64,000 bases of DNA from Bacillus sp. ISL-34 (GCF_018613325.1 NZ_JAGGQJ010000033.1:1-64000); one strand, 5' to 3'. Counted from the first letter of the stretch, positions 52,274 to 61,993 are shown. The notes: generated by a model not told the origin, from the letters alone. Made by a program: numbers and translations.

Positions 52274-52379
52274 AACTTTCGGCCGAAGGAGATTTACGGT
52301 TGAAGTGTAGGAAAACAGTTGATATGATAACGTTTTCATTTTTAGAATATTTCCAACTTTTAAATTCCCATTTTTACTC

Positions 52380-52407
52380 TTGCATAAATGTAACGAAGGT
52401 GTATACT
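52380..52407 (+). promoter_or_regulatory. Putative sigma-A promoter of gudB
   Basis: TTGCAT (52380-52385), 16 bp, TATACT (52402-52407), 70 bp before gudB. Confidence 0.55.
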
Positions 52408-52477
52408 AGCACATGAAGAGGACTATTTGTACATTATAATTTTATATATGGATGAGATTTTCTAGGAGGTACTTTTA

Positions 52478-53755
52478 ATGGAATCGGCAAAAGGCAATAG
52501 CCATGTAAATGAAGAAGAAAAACACGACGTACTGAGGTCTACCCAAACTGTAATACATAAAGCTTTGGATAAGCTGGGTTACCCGGAAGAAGTTTTTGAG
52601 CTTTTGAAGGAACCATTGCGTTTATTAACGGTGAAGATACCAGTCCGCATGGATGATGGCTCGGTTAAAATATTCACGGGTTACCGTGCACAGCATAACG
52701 ATGCTGTTGGGCCTACAAAAGGTGGTATCCGTTTTCACCCTAATGTAACGGAACGTGAAGTCAAGGCATTATCGATTTGGATGAGTTTGAAATGCGGCAT
52801 CGTTGATTTGCCATACGGCGGGGGTAAAGGCGGTATCGTGTGTGATCCTCGTAATATGTCATTCCGTGAGCTTGAAAGGCTGAGCCGGGGCTATGTTCGC
52901 GCAATCAGCCAAATCGTTGGGCCGACTAAAGATATCCCGGCACCCGATGTGTTCACAAACTCTCAAATCATGGCTTGGATGATGGATGAATACAGCCGTA
53001 TGGATGAATTCAACTCGCCAGGATTCATTACGGGTAAACCGCTAGTGCTTGGTGGTTCTCATGGCCGTGAATCTGCCACTGCTAAGGGTGTAACGATTTG
53101 TATCAATGAAGCTGCCAAGAAACGCGGCATCGATATTAAAGGGGCACGTGTAGTCATTCAAGGTTTTGGTAACGCAGGTAGTTTCTTAGCTAAATTCATG
53201 CATGACGCAGGTGCTAAAGTTATTGGGATTTCGGATGCATATGGTGCTCTTCATGATCCTGAAGGATTGGATATCGATTATCTTCTCGATCGGAGAGATA
53301 GTTTCGGAACCGTAACGAAATTGTTTAAAAGCACAATTTCAAATAAAGAACTGCTTGAATTGGAATGTGATATTCTAGTTCCGGCTGCAATTGAAAACCA
53401 AATCACTGAAGAAAATGCTGCTGATATCAAAGCATCGATCGTTGTCGAGGCAGCTAACGGACCTACAACAATTGAAGCGACACAAATCCTAACGGATCGC
53501 GGAATCCTTCTTGTTCCTGATGTCCTTGCTTCTGCTGGTGGTGTAACGGTTTCTTACTTCGAATGGGTACAAAATAACCAAGGATATTACTGGTCTGAAG
53601 AAGAAGTGGATGAAAAGCTGGAAAAAATCCTTGTGAAATCTTTTAATAATATCTATGAACTTGCACAATCAAGACGTGTTGATATGCGCCTTGCGGCTTA
53701 TATGATTGGCGTAAGAAAAATGGCTGAAGCTTCCCGCTTCCGTGGTTGGATCTAA
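52478..53755 (+). CDS. gudB: NAD-specific glutamate dehydrogenase
   Basis: 425 residues. Substrate-binding half with YRAQHNDAVGPTKGGIRFHP and the catalytic Lys region DLPYGGGKGGIVCDP; NAD half with IQGFGNAGSFLAKFMHDAGAKVIGISD. It oxidatively deaminates glutamate to 2-oxoglutarate. The segment EREVKALSIWMSLKCG has a single VKA, so the duplication that inactivates GudB in B. subtilis 168 is absent and the enzyme should be active. AGGAGG precedes ATG. A terminator follows. Confidence 0.96.
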   Translation: MESAKGNSHVNEEEKHDVLRSTQTVIHKALDKLGYPEEVFELLKEPLRLLTVKIPVRMDDGSVKIFTGYRAQHNDAVGPTKGGIRFHPNVTEREVKALSIWMSLKCGIVDLPYGGGKGGIVCDPRNMSFRELERLSRGYVRAISQIVGPTKDIPAPDVFTNSQIMAWMMDEYSRMDEFNSPGFITGKPLVLGGSHGRESATAKGVTICINEAAKKRGIDIKGARVVIQGFGNAGSFLAKFMHDAGAKVIGISDAYGALHDPEGLDIDYLLDRRDSFGTVTKLFKSTISNKELLELECDILVPAAIENQITEENAADIKASIVVEAANGPTTIEATQILTDRGILLVPDVLASAGGVTVSYFEWVQNNQGYYWSEEEVDEKLEKILVKSFNNIYELAQSRRVDMRLAAYMIGVRKMAEASRFRGWI

Positions 53756-53823
53756 AAGATTCAAATCATGTATAAATTTATAGTTAAAATCATGTTCATT
53801 GCTTTATCATTGAAATGATTTGT

Positions 53824-53856
53824 AAAAACTCCTATCATGTATTGATAGGAGTTTTT
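53824..53856 (+). terminator. Intrinsic terminator of gudB
   Basis: AAAAACTCCTATCA/TGATAGGAGTTTTT. Confidence 0.92.
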
Positions 53857-53907
53857 ATTATTTAGACGAACGAATTACATAGTGCATGGAAAGGCAGTGG
53901 AATAAAG

Positions 53908-54879
53908 ATGAATGTTGAAGAAGAAGTCATTATCATAGGTGGGGGCCCTTGTGGATTGGCTGCTGCAATCGCTCTTAAAGAAGTGGGAATACAGTCCCTG
54001 ATCATTGAAAAAGGCAATGTGGTTGATTCCATTTACCGTTATCCTACACATCAAACATTTTTCAGTTCGAGTGAAAAACTGGAGATTGGTGATATCGCTT
54101 TTATAATCGAAAACCGTAAACCGGTCCGCAATCAGGCGCTCGCCTATTATAGGGAGGTAGTCAGAAGGAAAGAATTGCGGGTCAATAAATTCGAAAAAGT
54201 GGAAAAAGTGGAAAAGCGTGAAGATGGGAAGTTTTTAGTCAAGACATCGAAGAGTGACTATACAGCTCTACATGTGATCGTATCGACCGGATACTATGAT
54301 CATCCGAACTATATGTGCATACCGGGTGAACAGCTTCCTAAAGTGTTTCATTACTTCAAGGAGGGCCACCCCTACTTTAATAGTGATGTTGCGGTCATCG
54401 GTGGCAAAAACTCAAGTGTGGATGCAGCTCTGGAATTGGTCAAATCAGGAGCGAGGGTATCAGTCCTTTATAGAGGATCGGATTACTCTTCAAGTATCAA
54501 ACCTTGGATCCTTCCCGAATTCGAATCATTGGTCCGCAATGGAACGATCAAGATGGAGTTTAATGCGAATGTTGACAGGATAACTGAAGACAGCGTCATC
54601 TATCATGTAGGTGATGAGGAAAGGGTCATTAAAAATGATTTTGTATTTGCCATGACTGGATACCATCCTGACCATTCATTTTTAGCTTCAATGGGCATTA
54701 CTATTGATAAGGTGACTGGAAGGCCCGCATATAACGAGGAAACGATGGAGACGAACGTTAAAGGTCTTTATATTGCAGGAGTTCTGGCTGCCGGAAATAA
54801 TGCGAACGAAATCTTCATCGAGAACGGCAGGTTCCATGGTGGAGTGATTGCGTATCATTTGGCTTTGAAAGAAAAGTGA
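53908..54879 (+). CDS. ypdA: Bacillithiol disulfide reductase YpdA (Bdr)
   Basis: 323 residues, single-cysteine flavoprotein. FAD site IIIGGGPCGLAAAIAL with the active Cys15, the YpdA segment YRYPTHQTFFSSSEKLEIGD, and NADPH site VAVIGGKNSSVDAALELVKSG. It reduces oxidised bacillithiol with NADPH in the cytosol, as shown for the family in Firmicutes. Ribosome binding site AAGGCAG is modest. It lies 27 bp before the asparaginase gene and may share its transcript. Same place as B. subtilis ypdA. Confidence 0.93.
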   Translation: MNVEEEVIIIGGGPCGLAAAIALKEVGIQSLIIEKGNVVDSIYRYPTHQTFFSSSEKLEIGDIAFIIENRKPVRNQALAYYREVVRRKELRVNKFEKVEKVEKREDGKFLVKTSKSDYTALHVIVSTGYYDHPNYMCIPGEQLPKVFHYFKEGHPYFNSDVAVIGGKNSSVDAALELVKSGARVSVLYRGSDYSSSIKPWILPEFESLVRNGTIKMEFNANVDRITEDSVIYHVGDEERVIKNDFVFAMTGYHPDHSFLASMGITIDKVTGRPAYNEETMETNVKGLYIAGVLAAGNNANEIFIENGRFHGGVIAYHLALKEK

Positions 54880-54906
54880 ATTATATAAATAAGGAGCTGG
54901 GACCGT

Positions 54907-55872
54907 ATGGAAAAAATATCGTTAATAACGACTGGTGGGACTATTGCCAGTAAAGCAACTGCGAATGGTATGTTGGCCTCTGGTGCATTGACTGGCCATG
55001 AGTTGGCATCACTTTGCGAATTACCCACCGATATCGAGGTTAAAGTGGTTGATCTTTTTCAGATCTCAAGTATGTCCATGTCCTTTGAGAGAATGCAACA
55101 GCTTAAATCAACCATTCAAAAGGAATTGGAGGATCCTGATGTCACGGGAATCGTCGTGACCCACGGTACGGATACACTTGAGGAAACGGCTTATTTCCTT
55201 GATGTCACGATTAAGGATCAACGTCCAATCGTAATAACCGGCTCTCAACGTTCTCCTCAAGAGGTGGGCACCGATGTATATTCCAATCTAAGGAATTCGA
55301 TATTATGCGCTGCGAGTGATCTTATTAGGGACGTCGGCGTAATAGTCGTTTTTAATGAGCGGATCTATTCAGCCAAGTATGTCAAAAAAGTCCATGCTTC
55401 CAATCTGCAGGGGTTCGTATCTTTTGGCTATGGATATTTGGGGATAATTGATAATGATGTCGTCAGCATCTATCAAAAGCCATTACATAGGGAGTGTTAT
55501 GATATTCAGGATCGCATTCCCAGGGTGGATATCATCAAGTGCCATACAGGCGCTGATGGCCTCTTTATTGATGCTGCGGTTGCAAACGGTGCGAAAGGCA
55601 TCGTGCTCGAGGGTGTAGGAAGGGGACAGGTTACCCCTGTAATGGTAACTTCCATACAAGCTGCAATCGATAAAGGCATAACGGTCATCATGACTACAAG
55701 TGCGGAAGAAGGAAAAGTTTACCCAGCATATGATTATGAAGGCAGCGCATTTGATTTAAAACAACGCGGTGTGATATTAGGCGCTGACTATGACAGCAAG
55801 AAGGCTCGAATTAAGTTAGCTGTCATGCTGGCAAGCGAAAACCCTATAGATGAGACATTCTTTAAGTACTGA
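54907..55872 (+). CDS. ansA: L-asparaginase
   Basis: 321 residues, bacterial type I/II asparaginase fold. First active Thr in ITTGGTIASKATANG, second in VVTHGTDTLEETAYFLD, and the Lys of the catalytic triad in KCHTGADG-like context. No signal peptide, so probably cytosolic. It converts asparagine to aspartate and ammonia. AAGGAG precedes ATG. Placed beside gudB and ypdA, it would feed nitrogen metabolism. B. subtilis has ansA elsewhere, so gene identity as the ansA orthologue is less sure than the function. Confidence 0.9.
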   Translation: MEKISLITTGGTIASKATANGMLASGALTGHELASLCELPTDIEVKVVDLFQISSMSMSFERMQQLKSTIQKELEDPDVTGIVVTHGTDTLEETAYFLDVTIKDQRPIVITGSQRSPQEVGTDVYSNLRNSILCAASDLIRDVGVIVVFNERIYSAKYVKKVHASNLQGFVSFGYGYLGIIDNDVVSIYQKPLHRECYDIQDRIPRVDIIKCHTGADGLFIDAAVANGAKGIVLEGVGRGQVTPVMVTSIQAAIDKGITVIMTTSAEEGKVYPAYDYEGSAFDLKQRGVILGADYDSKKARIKLAVMLASENPIDETFFKY

Positions 55873-55969
55873 AGGATTAAATAAAATTTGGAAGACTTGA
55901 TTCTTGGATTCAGTTTTTCTTCATTCCATGGTACGATTAAGGAAACGAAGATGAAAAGAGGGTCAGCTA

Positions 55970-56656
55970 ATGCTGGTCATGTTGTCAGCTGCCATTGCGC
56001 CAGGATTGGCGCTACTGAGCTATTTCTATTTGAAAGATCAATATGAAACCGAACCGATATCGGTTGTGGTCAAAACATTTTTATTCGGTGTCTTTCTTGT
56101 ATTGCCGATTATGTTCATACAGTATGTGCTCGAAACCGAACATATCTTGAATACCGATTTAGCAAATGCTTTTTTATGGGCTGCACTGCTTGAGGAATTC
56201 TTCAAGTGGTTCATACTCATTTATGTTATTTATCAGCATGTAGCATTCGATGAGCCGTATGATGGGATTGTTTACGGAGCTGCAGTCTCCCTTGGATTCG
56301 CTACAATGGAGAATATTTTGTACCTGTTGGCCAACGGGGTGGAACATGCTTTCCTCAGGGCCATTCTTCCTGTATCCAGTCATGCTTTGTTCGGTGTGAT
56401 CATGGGATATTATTTGGGCAAGGCGAAATTTTCAGCTTCGAATAATAGGGTCTATTTATCATTGGCATTGATCATACCAATTTCGTTACATGGGGTTTAC
56501 GATTATATTTTAGTTTCCCAAAAATTTTGGGTGTACTTTATCATGCCATTCATGATTTATCTATGGTGGTTAGGCATGAAGAAAGTAAAAAAAGCACGTT
56601 TGTTGTCTGACTTTCATGCAGAAAAACTTTCTCAAAATCAATTCCTTAGCAAGTGA
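55970..56656 (+). CDS. prsW: Glutamic-type intramembrane protease PrsW
   Basis: 228 residues, about six to seven membrane helices. Catalytic motifs: EEFFKW (the paired Glu), a second Glu-containing segment [10 protein letters not shown], and His in [16 protein letters not shown] and ISLHGVYDY. In B. subtilis PrsW makes the first cut in anti-sigma-W RsiW under antimicrobial peptide stress. GAGGG precedes ATG. Same place as ypdC in B. subtilis. Confidence 0.92.
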   Translation: MLVMLSAAIAPGLALLSYFYLKDQYETEPISVVVKTFLFGVFLVLPIMFIQYVLETEHILNTDLANAFLWAALLEEFFKWFILIYVIYQHVAFDEPYDGIVYGAAVSLGFATMENILYLLANGVEHAFLRAILPVSSHALFGVIMGYYLGKAKFSASNNRVYLSLALIIPISLHGVYDYILVSQKFWVYFIMPFMIYLWWLGMKKVKKARLLSDFHAEKLSQNQFLSK

Positions 56657-56667
56657 AGAATACTATC

Positions 56668-56708
56668 AAAACGGAGTGCTGGCATATTTTGCCCGCTCCG
56701 TTTTTTTT
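56668..56708 (+). terminator. Intrinsic terminator after prsW
   Basis: AAAACGGAG-GC-GGCA arm pairs with TGCC-GC-TCCGTTTT; eight T follow. Confidence 0.88.
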
Positions 56709-56781
56709 ATGTTTGGAATAAAAAAGCCAGTAAAGAAGAAAATAGAATTACATTAATTCAAGAAAAAGAGGAGTGTTTTTG

Positions 56782-57621
56782 ATGAAAGGAATTTCGTCAA
56801 AATGGAAATGGCTTTTGCTGTTTTCGTGTATAACTATTTGTTTCGGAATTTACCCGGAAACAAGAACAAATGCCTTTTCGAGCCAAGTCATTCAAAAAGG
56901 TGCGGTTGGGGATGATGTAATTGAACTGCAGGCACGCCTACAAAACATCGGTTACTATAATGGCAAGATTGATGGAGCCTATGGATGGGGCACTTATTGG
57001 GCACTTCGAAACTTTCAACAAGATTTCGGGCTTCCAATTGATGGTTTGGCAGGGACTACAACAAAACAGAAGTTGACGAATGCCTCTAATTTCAATAAAG
57101 GATTTGTTCACGAACAGATCAATAAAGGGAACGAGTTCACCTATTATGGGGGAGTCCCCATTGAAAAACAGGTAAAGGCGAAAGGAAATGGATCTACATC
57201 TGGAGGGGCTGCTTCCGGAAAAGCTCCTTCCAAAACAACGACATCAGCCAATCTTCCAGGAGGATATTCTCAAAACGATATACAGCTGATGGCCAATGCC
57301 GTTTATGGAGAGGCACGGGGGGAGCCATATACAGGTCAGGTTGCCGTAGCAGCAGTAATACTGAATAGAGTTGAAAGTGCTGCTTTTCCTAATACCATTT
57401 CGGGAGTGATTTTTGAACCTGGGGCCTTTACGGCTGTTGCGGATGGACAGATTTGGCTGACACCGAACGAAAGGGCAAAAGAAGCCGTGGTGGATGCAAT
57501 CAATGGGTGGGATCCAAGCGGTAATGCAGAATATTATTTTAACCCCGATACGGCAACAAGCAAATGGATCTGGTCAAGGGAACAAATTAAAAGAATCGGA
57601 AAACATATCTTTTGTAAGTAA
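56782..57621 (+). CDS. sleB: Spore cortex-lytic enzyme SleB
   Basis: About 279 residues with a signal peptide. An N-terminal peptidoglycan-binding domain (GDDVIELQARLQNIGYYNGKIDGAYGWGTYWALRNFQ) is joined by a Ser/Gly/Lys linker to the hydrolase_2 catalytic domain (MANAVYGEARGEPYTGQVAVAAVILNRVES with the catalytic Glu, FEPGAFTAV). SleB is a lytic transglycosylase that degrades spore cortex on germination. ATG 56782 follows GAGGAG by 8 bp; GTG 56773 overlaps that site. It pairs with ypeB downstream. I could not fix its forespore promoter. Confidence 0.94.
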   Translation: MKGISSKWKWLLLFSCITICFGIYPETRTNAFSSQVIQKGAVGDDVIELQARLQNIGYYNGKIDGAYGWGTYWALRNFQQDFGLPIDGLAGTTTKQKLTNASNFNKGFVHEQINKGNEFTYYGGVPIEKQVKAKGNGSTSGGAASGKAPSKTTTSANLPGGYSQNDIQLMANAVYGEARGEPYTGQVAVAAVILNRVESAAFPNTISGVIFEPGAFTAVADGQIWLTPNERAKEAVVDAINGWDPSGNAEYYFNPDTATSKWIWSREQIKRIGKHIFCK

Positions 57622-57635
57622 AGAGGTGAAGGAAA

Positions 57636-58991
57636 ATGATCAGGAATATAGTGATTGCCCTGCTCGTTGTAGTTGTTGCGGGAACTGCATTCTGGGGCTA
57701 TCAAGAACATAAGGAAAAAAATGCTGTATTAATCAACGCGGAAAATACGTATCAGCGAGCCTTTCATGATTTAAGCTATCAAGTGGATTTATTGCATGAT
57801 AAGGTCGGCAGTACTTTGGCCATGAATTCACGTTATTCATTAAGTCCGGCTTTAACAGATGTTTGGCGCATCACTTCCGAAGCCCAAAGTGATGTCGGGC
57901 AGTTGCCATTGACCTTGCTTCCTTTTAATAAGACAGAAGAATTTTTATCGAAAATTGCAGACTTCAGTTATAAAACAGCGGTACGTGACCTTGAAAAAGA
58001 ACCATTGAATGATAAGGAATATGCGACTCTACAATCCTTGTACACACAGGCTGGGGACATCCAGGGCGAATTAAGGAAAGTGCAGTATCTAGTCCTGAAA
58101 AACAATTTAAGATGGATGGATGTCGAAATGGCCCTTGCATCAGGGAAAGAAAATTCGGATAACACGATCATCGACGGATTAAAGACGGTGGAGAAAAAAG
58201 TATCTGGGTACGGCGAAACGAATGAGATGAATCCGACTTTTACTTCTGCACAACAGAGGGATGAAAACTTTAAAAATTTGCAAGGCGAGACCATAACAAA
58301 AGAAGAAGCCATTGCGACAGCAAAAAACTATGCACATTCAAAAAGTAAAAATTTGCAGGTGAATGTGGAGGAAAACGGAAAAGGATCCGATTTTGGGTTT
58401 TATAGTGTGAGCATCCTCGATAAAGATTCCGATACCGAATTGAATATGGATTTGACAAAAAAAGGCGGTTATCCTATTTGGTATATCAATAATAGGGACG
58501 TGAACAAAACAAATATTGATTTGAATCAAGCCTATACAAAAGCCGAAAAGTTTTTAAAGGAACATGAATTCAGTTCACTTGAATTATTTGAAAGTGCTCA
58601 GTACGATAATATCGCATTATTGAATTTCGTGACATCGGAAAATGGCGTGAAGATTTATCCGGATTCAGTCAAGGTCAAAGTCGCATTGGATGATGGATCC
58701 GTTATAGGGTTTTCAGCCGACGAGTATTTAAAATCACATAAAACCAGGGAATTAGGTAATCCGAAGATATCCGAGAAAGAAGCTAAAGACAAAATCAACA
58801 GTAATGTAAAAATAATGGAAGAAGGAAAGGCGTTAATCACCAATGATATTGGTGAAGAAGTTCTATGTTATGAATTTCTCGGTACGATTGAAGATGATAC
58901 CTACCGTATTTTCATTAATGCAGATAGCGGTCAAGAAGAAAAGGTGGAAAAATTAAAGAATTCCGAACCGGTATACGAGAATTTAATTTAA
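57636..58991 (+). CDS. ypeB: Germination protein YpeB
   Basis: 451 residues with an N-terminal membrane anchor (IVIALLVVVVAGTAFWG), a helical region and three PepSY-like repeats in the second half (ITKEEAIATAKNYAHS, IDLNQAYTKAEKFLKE, ISEKEAKDKINSNVK). YpeB is needed to localise and stabilise SleB in the spore. AAGAGGTGAAGG precedes ATG; it starts 14 bp after sleB, forming the usual two-gene operon. Confidence 0.94.
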   Translation: MIRNIVIALLVVVVAGTAFWGYQEHKEKNAVLINAENTYQRAFHDLSYQVDLLHDKVGSTLAMNSRYSLSPALTDVWRITSEAQSDVGQLPLTLLPFNKTEEFLSKIADFSYKTAVRDLEKEPLNDKEYATLQSLYTQAGDIQGELRKVQYLVLKNNLRWMDVEMALASGKENSDNTIIDGLKTVEKKVSGYGETNEMNPTFTSAQQRDENFKNLQGETITKEEAIATAKNYAHSKSKNLQVNVEENGKGSDFGFYSVSILDKDSDTELNMDLTKKGGYPIWYINNRDVNKTNIDLNQAYTKAEKFLKEHEFSSLELFESAQYDNIALLNFVTSENGVKIYPDSVKVKVALDDGSVIGFSADEYLKSHKTRELGNPKISEKEAKDKINSNVKIMEEGKALITNDIGEEVLCYEFLGTIEDDTYRIFINADSGQEEKVEKLKNSEPVYENLI

Positions 58992-59015
58992 ACAGTTATC
59001 ATGAATCTTGGTTGT

Positions 59016-59047
59016 AGGGAAATGTGCTTAGTCACTTTCCCTTTTTC
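59016..59047 (+). terminator. Intrinsic terminator after ypeB
   Basis: AGGGAAATGTG pairs with CACTTTCCCT with one bulge, then TTTTTC. Confidence 0.75.
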
Positions 59048-59149
59048 TTATTTCATGACATAATAACATAATTTATTATTGGATTATATAGGAAGATTAA
59101 TGGGTGATATGATGTGGTTTCCTTTCTGCCAAAAAGGACGTGGATCGCG

Positions 59150-59819
59150 ATGTTTAAAATTGGTGATATATTAATGCTCGAACCGAAATGCTCATCACAG
59201 AAGGAAAAGTTCAATTGTATGGTTGTCGAAATGGGAACAGGTTGTGTCTATACGGACTTTCCCATCAATTTAGAGACTGAAAAAATTGCATTCCTTATGG
59301 ATGGGACACAGTTGAACGTCACATTTTTCAATGAAGAGCAGGCTGTTTATGTATTTGATTCTGAAGTGCTTGGAAAAGTGAAAAGTGGAATCCCATGATG
59401 CAAATTTTACTGCCCGAAGCAGAAATGTTTGTGAAAATCCAAAGGAGGCTATACGTGCGCCTGGATGTAACCCTGGATACAGCCGTTCATCCAGAACATT
59501 CCGAGTTTCCCCTTTTCGCGCATTAACAGAGGATATAAGTGCAGGAGGAGCTTCCATAAGGCTTTTAAAAGGCACTAATATACAATCGGTTTCCCAATTA
59601 TACCTGTGGATGGCGCTCACGCTAAAATCAGGTGAGATTCATTATTTAAGGTTAAAAAGCAAAGTCATTCGCGTAACGGAGAAAGATCATGGAAATATGC
59701 TGCTGCACGTCCAATTTCTTGAACCTACAAAAAATGATGTCCAGACATTAATGAGATTTATATTTGAAAAGCAGGTCGATTTAAAGAAAAAGGCTTGTAT
59801 GCTTAACATGATTGAATGA
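59150..59819 (+). pseudogene. ypfA: PilZ-domain protein MotI/YpfA, split by two frameshifts
   Basis: The B. subtilis YpfA (DgrA/MotI) order of motifs is present but in three frames. Frame 1 (ATG 59150 to TGA 59398) gives MFKIGDILMLEP...VLGKVKSGIP, the YcgR-like N-domain. Frame 2 (59398 to TAA about 59525) gives FVKIQRRLYVRLDVTLD with the RxxxR c-di-GMP motif. Frame 3 (to TGA 59819) gives ALTEDISAGGASIRLL with the D-x-S-x-x-G motif. One missing base near 59394 (CCC run) and one near 59517 (TTTTCGCGC) would restore a single protein of about 223 residues. Either a real double lesion or two base-calling errors. The intact protein would bind cyclic di-GMP and brake the flagellar motor. Confidence 0.8.
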
Positions 59820-59872
59820 AAAACAGCGATTCCATCCATACTGCTAATATAAACAGATGGAAGGTGCGGCTT

Positions 59873-60058
59873 ATGAAAACATTTGAAAGACTATTAATTA
59901 AAGTGATCATCATTCAATTGGCCTGCTTATTTTTTTTCCAGTTCCTTTTGAGCAGGGAGGATCAAATCTTTGATTTGACAAAGCTTTCGAGGTATGAAGG
60001 TGTCACCAGCAATAATTACACGAAAATCATTGAAACCTTCAATGGGACCCATAAGTAA
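59873..60058 (+). CDS. ypfB: DUF5359 small membrane protein YpfB
   Basis: 61 residues from ATG 59873, which has GGAAGGTG 7 bp upstream; the frame is open from 59816 but without support. One membrane helix (FERLLIKVIIIQLACLFFFQFLL), then a short tail with RYEGVTSNNYTKIIETFN that matches YpfB (DUF5359), the gene between ypfA and cmk in B. subtilis. Function unknown. Confidence 0.82.
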   Translation: MKTFERLLIKVIIIQLACLFFFQFLLSREDQIFDLTKLSRYEGVTSNNYTKIIETFNGTHK

Positions 60059-60164
60059 AAGCGGTGATACATCAACAAAAGGAGATTCGGAATGCTCTCC
60101 CCCGAACCGTGATTTTAAAAGTAAACTTGTTTATCCATCATGTTTTTACTTTTTTAAATGGAAA

Positions 60165-60290
60165 AAAACCTGCCTCATCAAAAAAGGCGGCAGCGGGGTC
60201 TCGGGTAGCCAATTATTCGGGTGGAGTCTCGCAAATTTCTTCAATCTAGGTCTAAAAAACACCTGGAACGTTTTTCTAAAAAAACCTGCA
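60165..60290. repeat. Degenerate copy of the intergenic repeat seen at 15425-15640
   Basis: GGCAGCGGGGTCTCGGGTAG near 60190, then GGGTGGAGTCTCGCA, repeats the GGGGTCTCG-TAGCCA motif of the first copy. Further on, CTGCAGGCAAACTCGCTTTT echoes the arm of the terminator at 15365. Open frames across it are probably not genes. The 60059-60520 gap otherwise holds a terminator hairpin and the cmk leader. Confidence 0.5.
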
Positions 60291-60327
60291 GGCAAACTCG
60301 CTTTTCTTCGAATTTGTCTTCAGTCTG

Positions 60328-60348
60328 AAGCGGTAATCCGCTTTTTTT
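60328..60348 (+). terminator. Short intrinsic terminator
   Basis: AAGCGG/CCGCTT with seven T, inside a larger GTCTTCA/TGAAGAC pairing. Confidence 0.65.
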
Positions 60349-60520
60349 GTATGAAGACCTTCAAGTAAAGGATAACTTTTGATGGCTGTAGTGATCAAAA
60401 AAAAGAACAAAGGTGATTTTGAACGTACACATCCCTTTTATTAATGATTTTCCCGCTAGTTGTGATAAAATGAAAGGGTACTAAATAATCAGCATGATTG
60501 TAGGATTCTTGGGAGGATTT

Positions 60521-61195
60521 ATGGAAAAAAAATTATCAGTCGCAATCGATGGACCAGCTGCTGCTGGAAAAAGCACGGTTGCTAAAATTGTTGCAGAAAA
60601 GTTCAATTACATATATGTGGATACAGGTGCAATGTATAGGGCCCTTACCTATAAGGCCCTTAATCAAAAAATTCTTCTTGATGATGAACCAGCTTTAGCA
60701 GAAGTTCTCATCAATACGGAAATCGAATTAAGACCAAGTGAAAATGGGCAGTTGGTGTTCTTGGATAATGAGGACGTGACAGCCCAAATCAGGAACAATG
60801 AAGTGACTAGTTCCGTTTCGGAAGTGGCAAAGCACCGAAGCATCAGGGAAGAATTGGTTCGCAGGCAGCAAATCTTTGGTGAAAATGGCGGTGTCGTCAT
60901 GGATGGCAGGGATATTGGTACGCATGTTTTACCTAACGCCGAAGTAAAGGTATTTCTAATCGCATCTGTGGATGAAAGGGCACAGCGGAGGCATCAGGAA
61001 AATATATTGAAAGGTTTTCCATCAGATATCGAAAAGTTAAGGGAAGAAATTGCAACAAGGGACAAGCTGGACTCGGAACGCGAGGTTTCGCCGCTGAAAA
61101 AGGCTGCGGATGCTATCGAAATCGATACGACTTCATTATCGATTCAGGAAGTTGCAGAAAGTATCATGTCATTAATAGAAGAGAGGAAAAGATGA
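60521..61195 (+). CDS. cmk: Cytidylate kinase
   Basis: 224 residues, as in B. subtilis. P-loop [30 protein letters not shown], and the CMP-site motif [14 protein letters not shown]; lid region [12 protein letters not shown]. It phosphorylates CMP and dCMP. GGGAGG precedes ATG 60521; the upstream in-frame ATG has no such site. It overlaps plsC by 4 bp. Confidence 0.96.
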   Translation: MEKKLSVAIDGPAAAGKSTVAKIVAEKFNYIYVDTGAMYRALTYKALNQKILLDDEPALAEVLINTEIELRPSENGQLVFLDNEDVTAQIRNNEVTSSVSEVAKHRSIREELVRRQQIFGENGGVVMDGRDIGTHVLPNAEVKVFLIASVDERAQRRHQENILKGFPSDIEKLREEIATRDKLDSEREVSPLKKAADAIEIDTTSLSIQEVAESIMSLIEERKR

Positions 61196-61779
61196 CATTG
61201 GATTTTTACACATTTGCGAAGAACGTCGTAAAAGGCGTTTTAATGCCTTCGTTTAGGGTTAAAGCGCTCGGAAAGGAACATATTCCTAAAGAGGGCGGAG
61301 TATTGATCTGTGCCAATCACATTGATAATTTTGATCCGCCCATAGTTGGCATAACATCTCCAAGGGATATTCATTTCATGGCGAAAGAAGAATTGTTTCG
61401 GGCACCTGTTTTAAAGGGTATATTACCCAGAGTAAATGCATTTCCCGTGAAGCGGGGCAATAGCGATCGGGAATCCCTTAGAAAAGGTTTAAAGCTTTTG
61501 AAGGAGGGCAAGGCGATTGGCCTTTTTCCTGAGGGAACCAGAAGCAAGACTGGTGAATTGGGGGAAGGTTTGGCGGGTGCTGGATTTTTCGCGTTGCGGT
61601 CTGATGCCGTTATCATACCGTGTGCGATCATCGGCCCATATAAATTTTTGCGTCCGTTGAAGGTCGTTTACGGTCCTCCAATAAATTTTACCGAATATCG
61701 CGAACAGAAAATATCAGCCGATGAAGCCACCAAAATCATCATGGACCAAATCGGGAAATTGATTTCCGAGCATAAATAG
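61192..61779 (+). CDS. plsC: 1-acyl-sn-glycerol-3-phosphate acyltransferase
   Basis: 195 residues. Acyltransferase motif [10 protein letters not shown] (HX4D), motif II near [19 protein letters not shown], motif [16 protein letters not shown], motif [11 protein letters not shown]. It adds the second acyl chain to make phosphatidic acid at the membrane. It overlaps the cmk end (GATGA) with AGGAAAAG upstream. In B. subtilis plsC is elsewhere; several other Bacillus have it between cmk and the S1-domain gene as here. Confidence 0.93.
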   Translation: MTLDFYTFAKNVVKGVLMPSFRVKALGKEHIPKEGGVLICANHIDNFDPPIVGITSPRDIHFMAKEELFRAPVLKGILPRVNAFPVKRGNSDRESLRKGLKLLKEGKAIGLFPEGTRSKTGELGEGLAGAGFFALRSDAVIIPCAIIGPYKFLRPLKVVYGPPINFTEYREQKISADEATKIIMDQIGKLISEHK

Positions 61780-61789
61780 TCCTTCATAC

Positions 61790-61816
61790 TTGACAATTTT
61801 CTGATTTTGTTAGAAT
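61790..61816 (+). promoter_or_regulatory. Possible promoter of the S1-domain gene
   Basis: TTGACA (61790-61795), 15 bp, TAGAAT (61811-61816); the spacing is short. The leader is about 170 nt. Confidence 0.4.
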
Positions 61817-61821
61817 TTATA

Positions 61822-61845
61822 AAATAAGGGTATTGTTCCTTATTT
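61822..61845 (+). other. Leader hairpin of the S1-domain gene
   Basis: AAATAAGG/CCTTATTT with an eight-base loop, no T tract; near the expected transcript 5' end. Confidence 0.35.
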
Positions 61846-61993
61846 CGTATGAAAAGGAATATGACTTTATTACTCTAAAAAAACTGTTTTTATCTTTATT
61901 AGGAAAGTGTTTTTATTGAACCACTTTAAATAAAATATGTGGCCGATGAAGAGGAAATTTGCTGATCAGTCATGGGTTAAGGAGGAGTTAGTA

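Noticed and set aside
59994-60368. 124-codon frame downstream of ypfB
   Set aside because: Covers the repeat and terminator and overlaps ypfB in another frame; no start signal.
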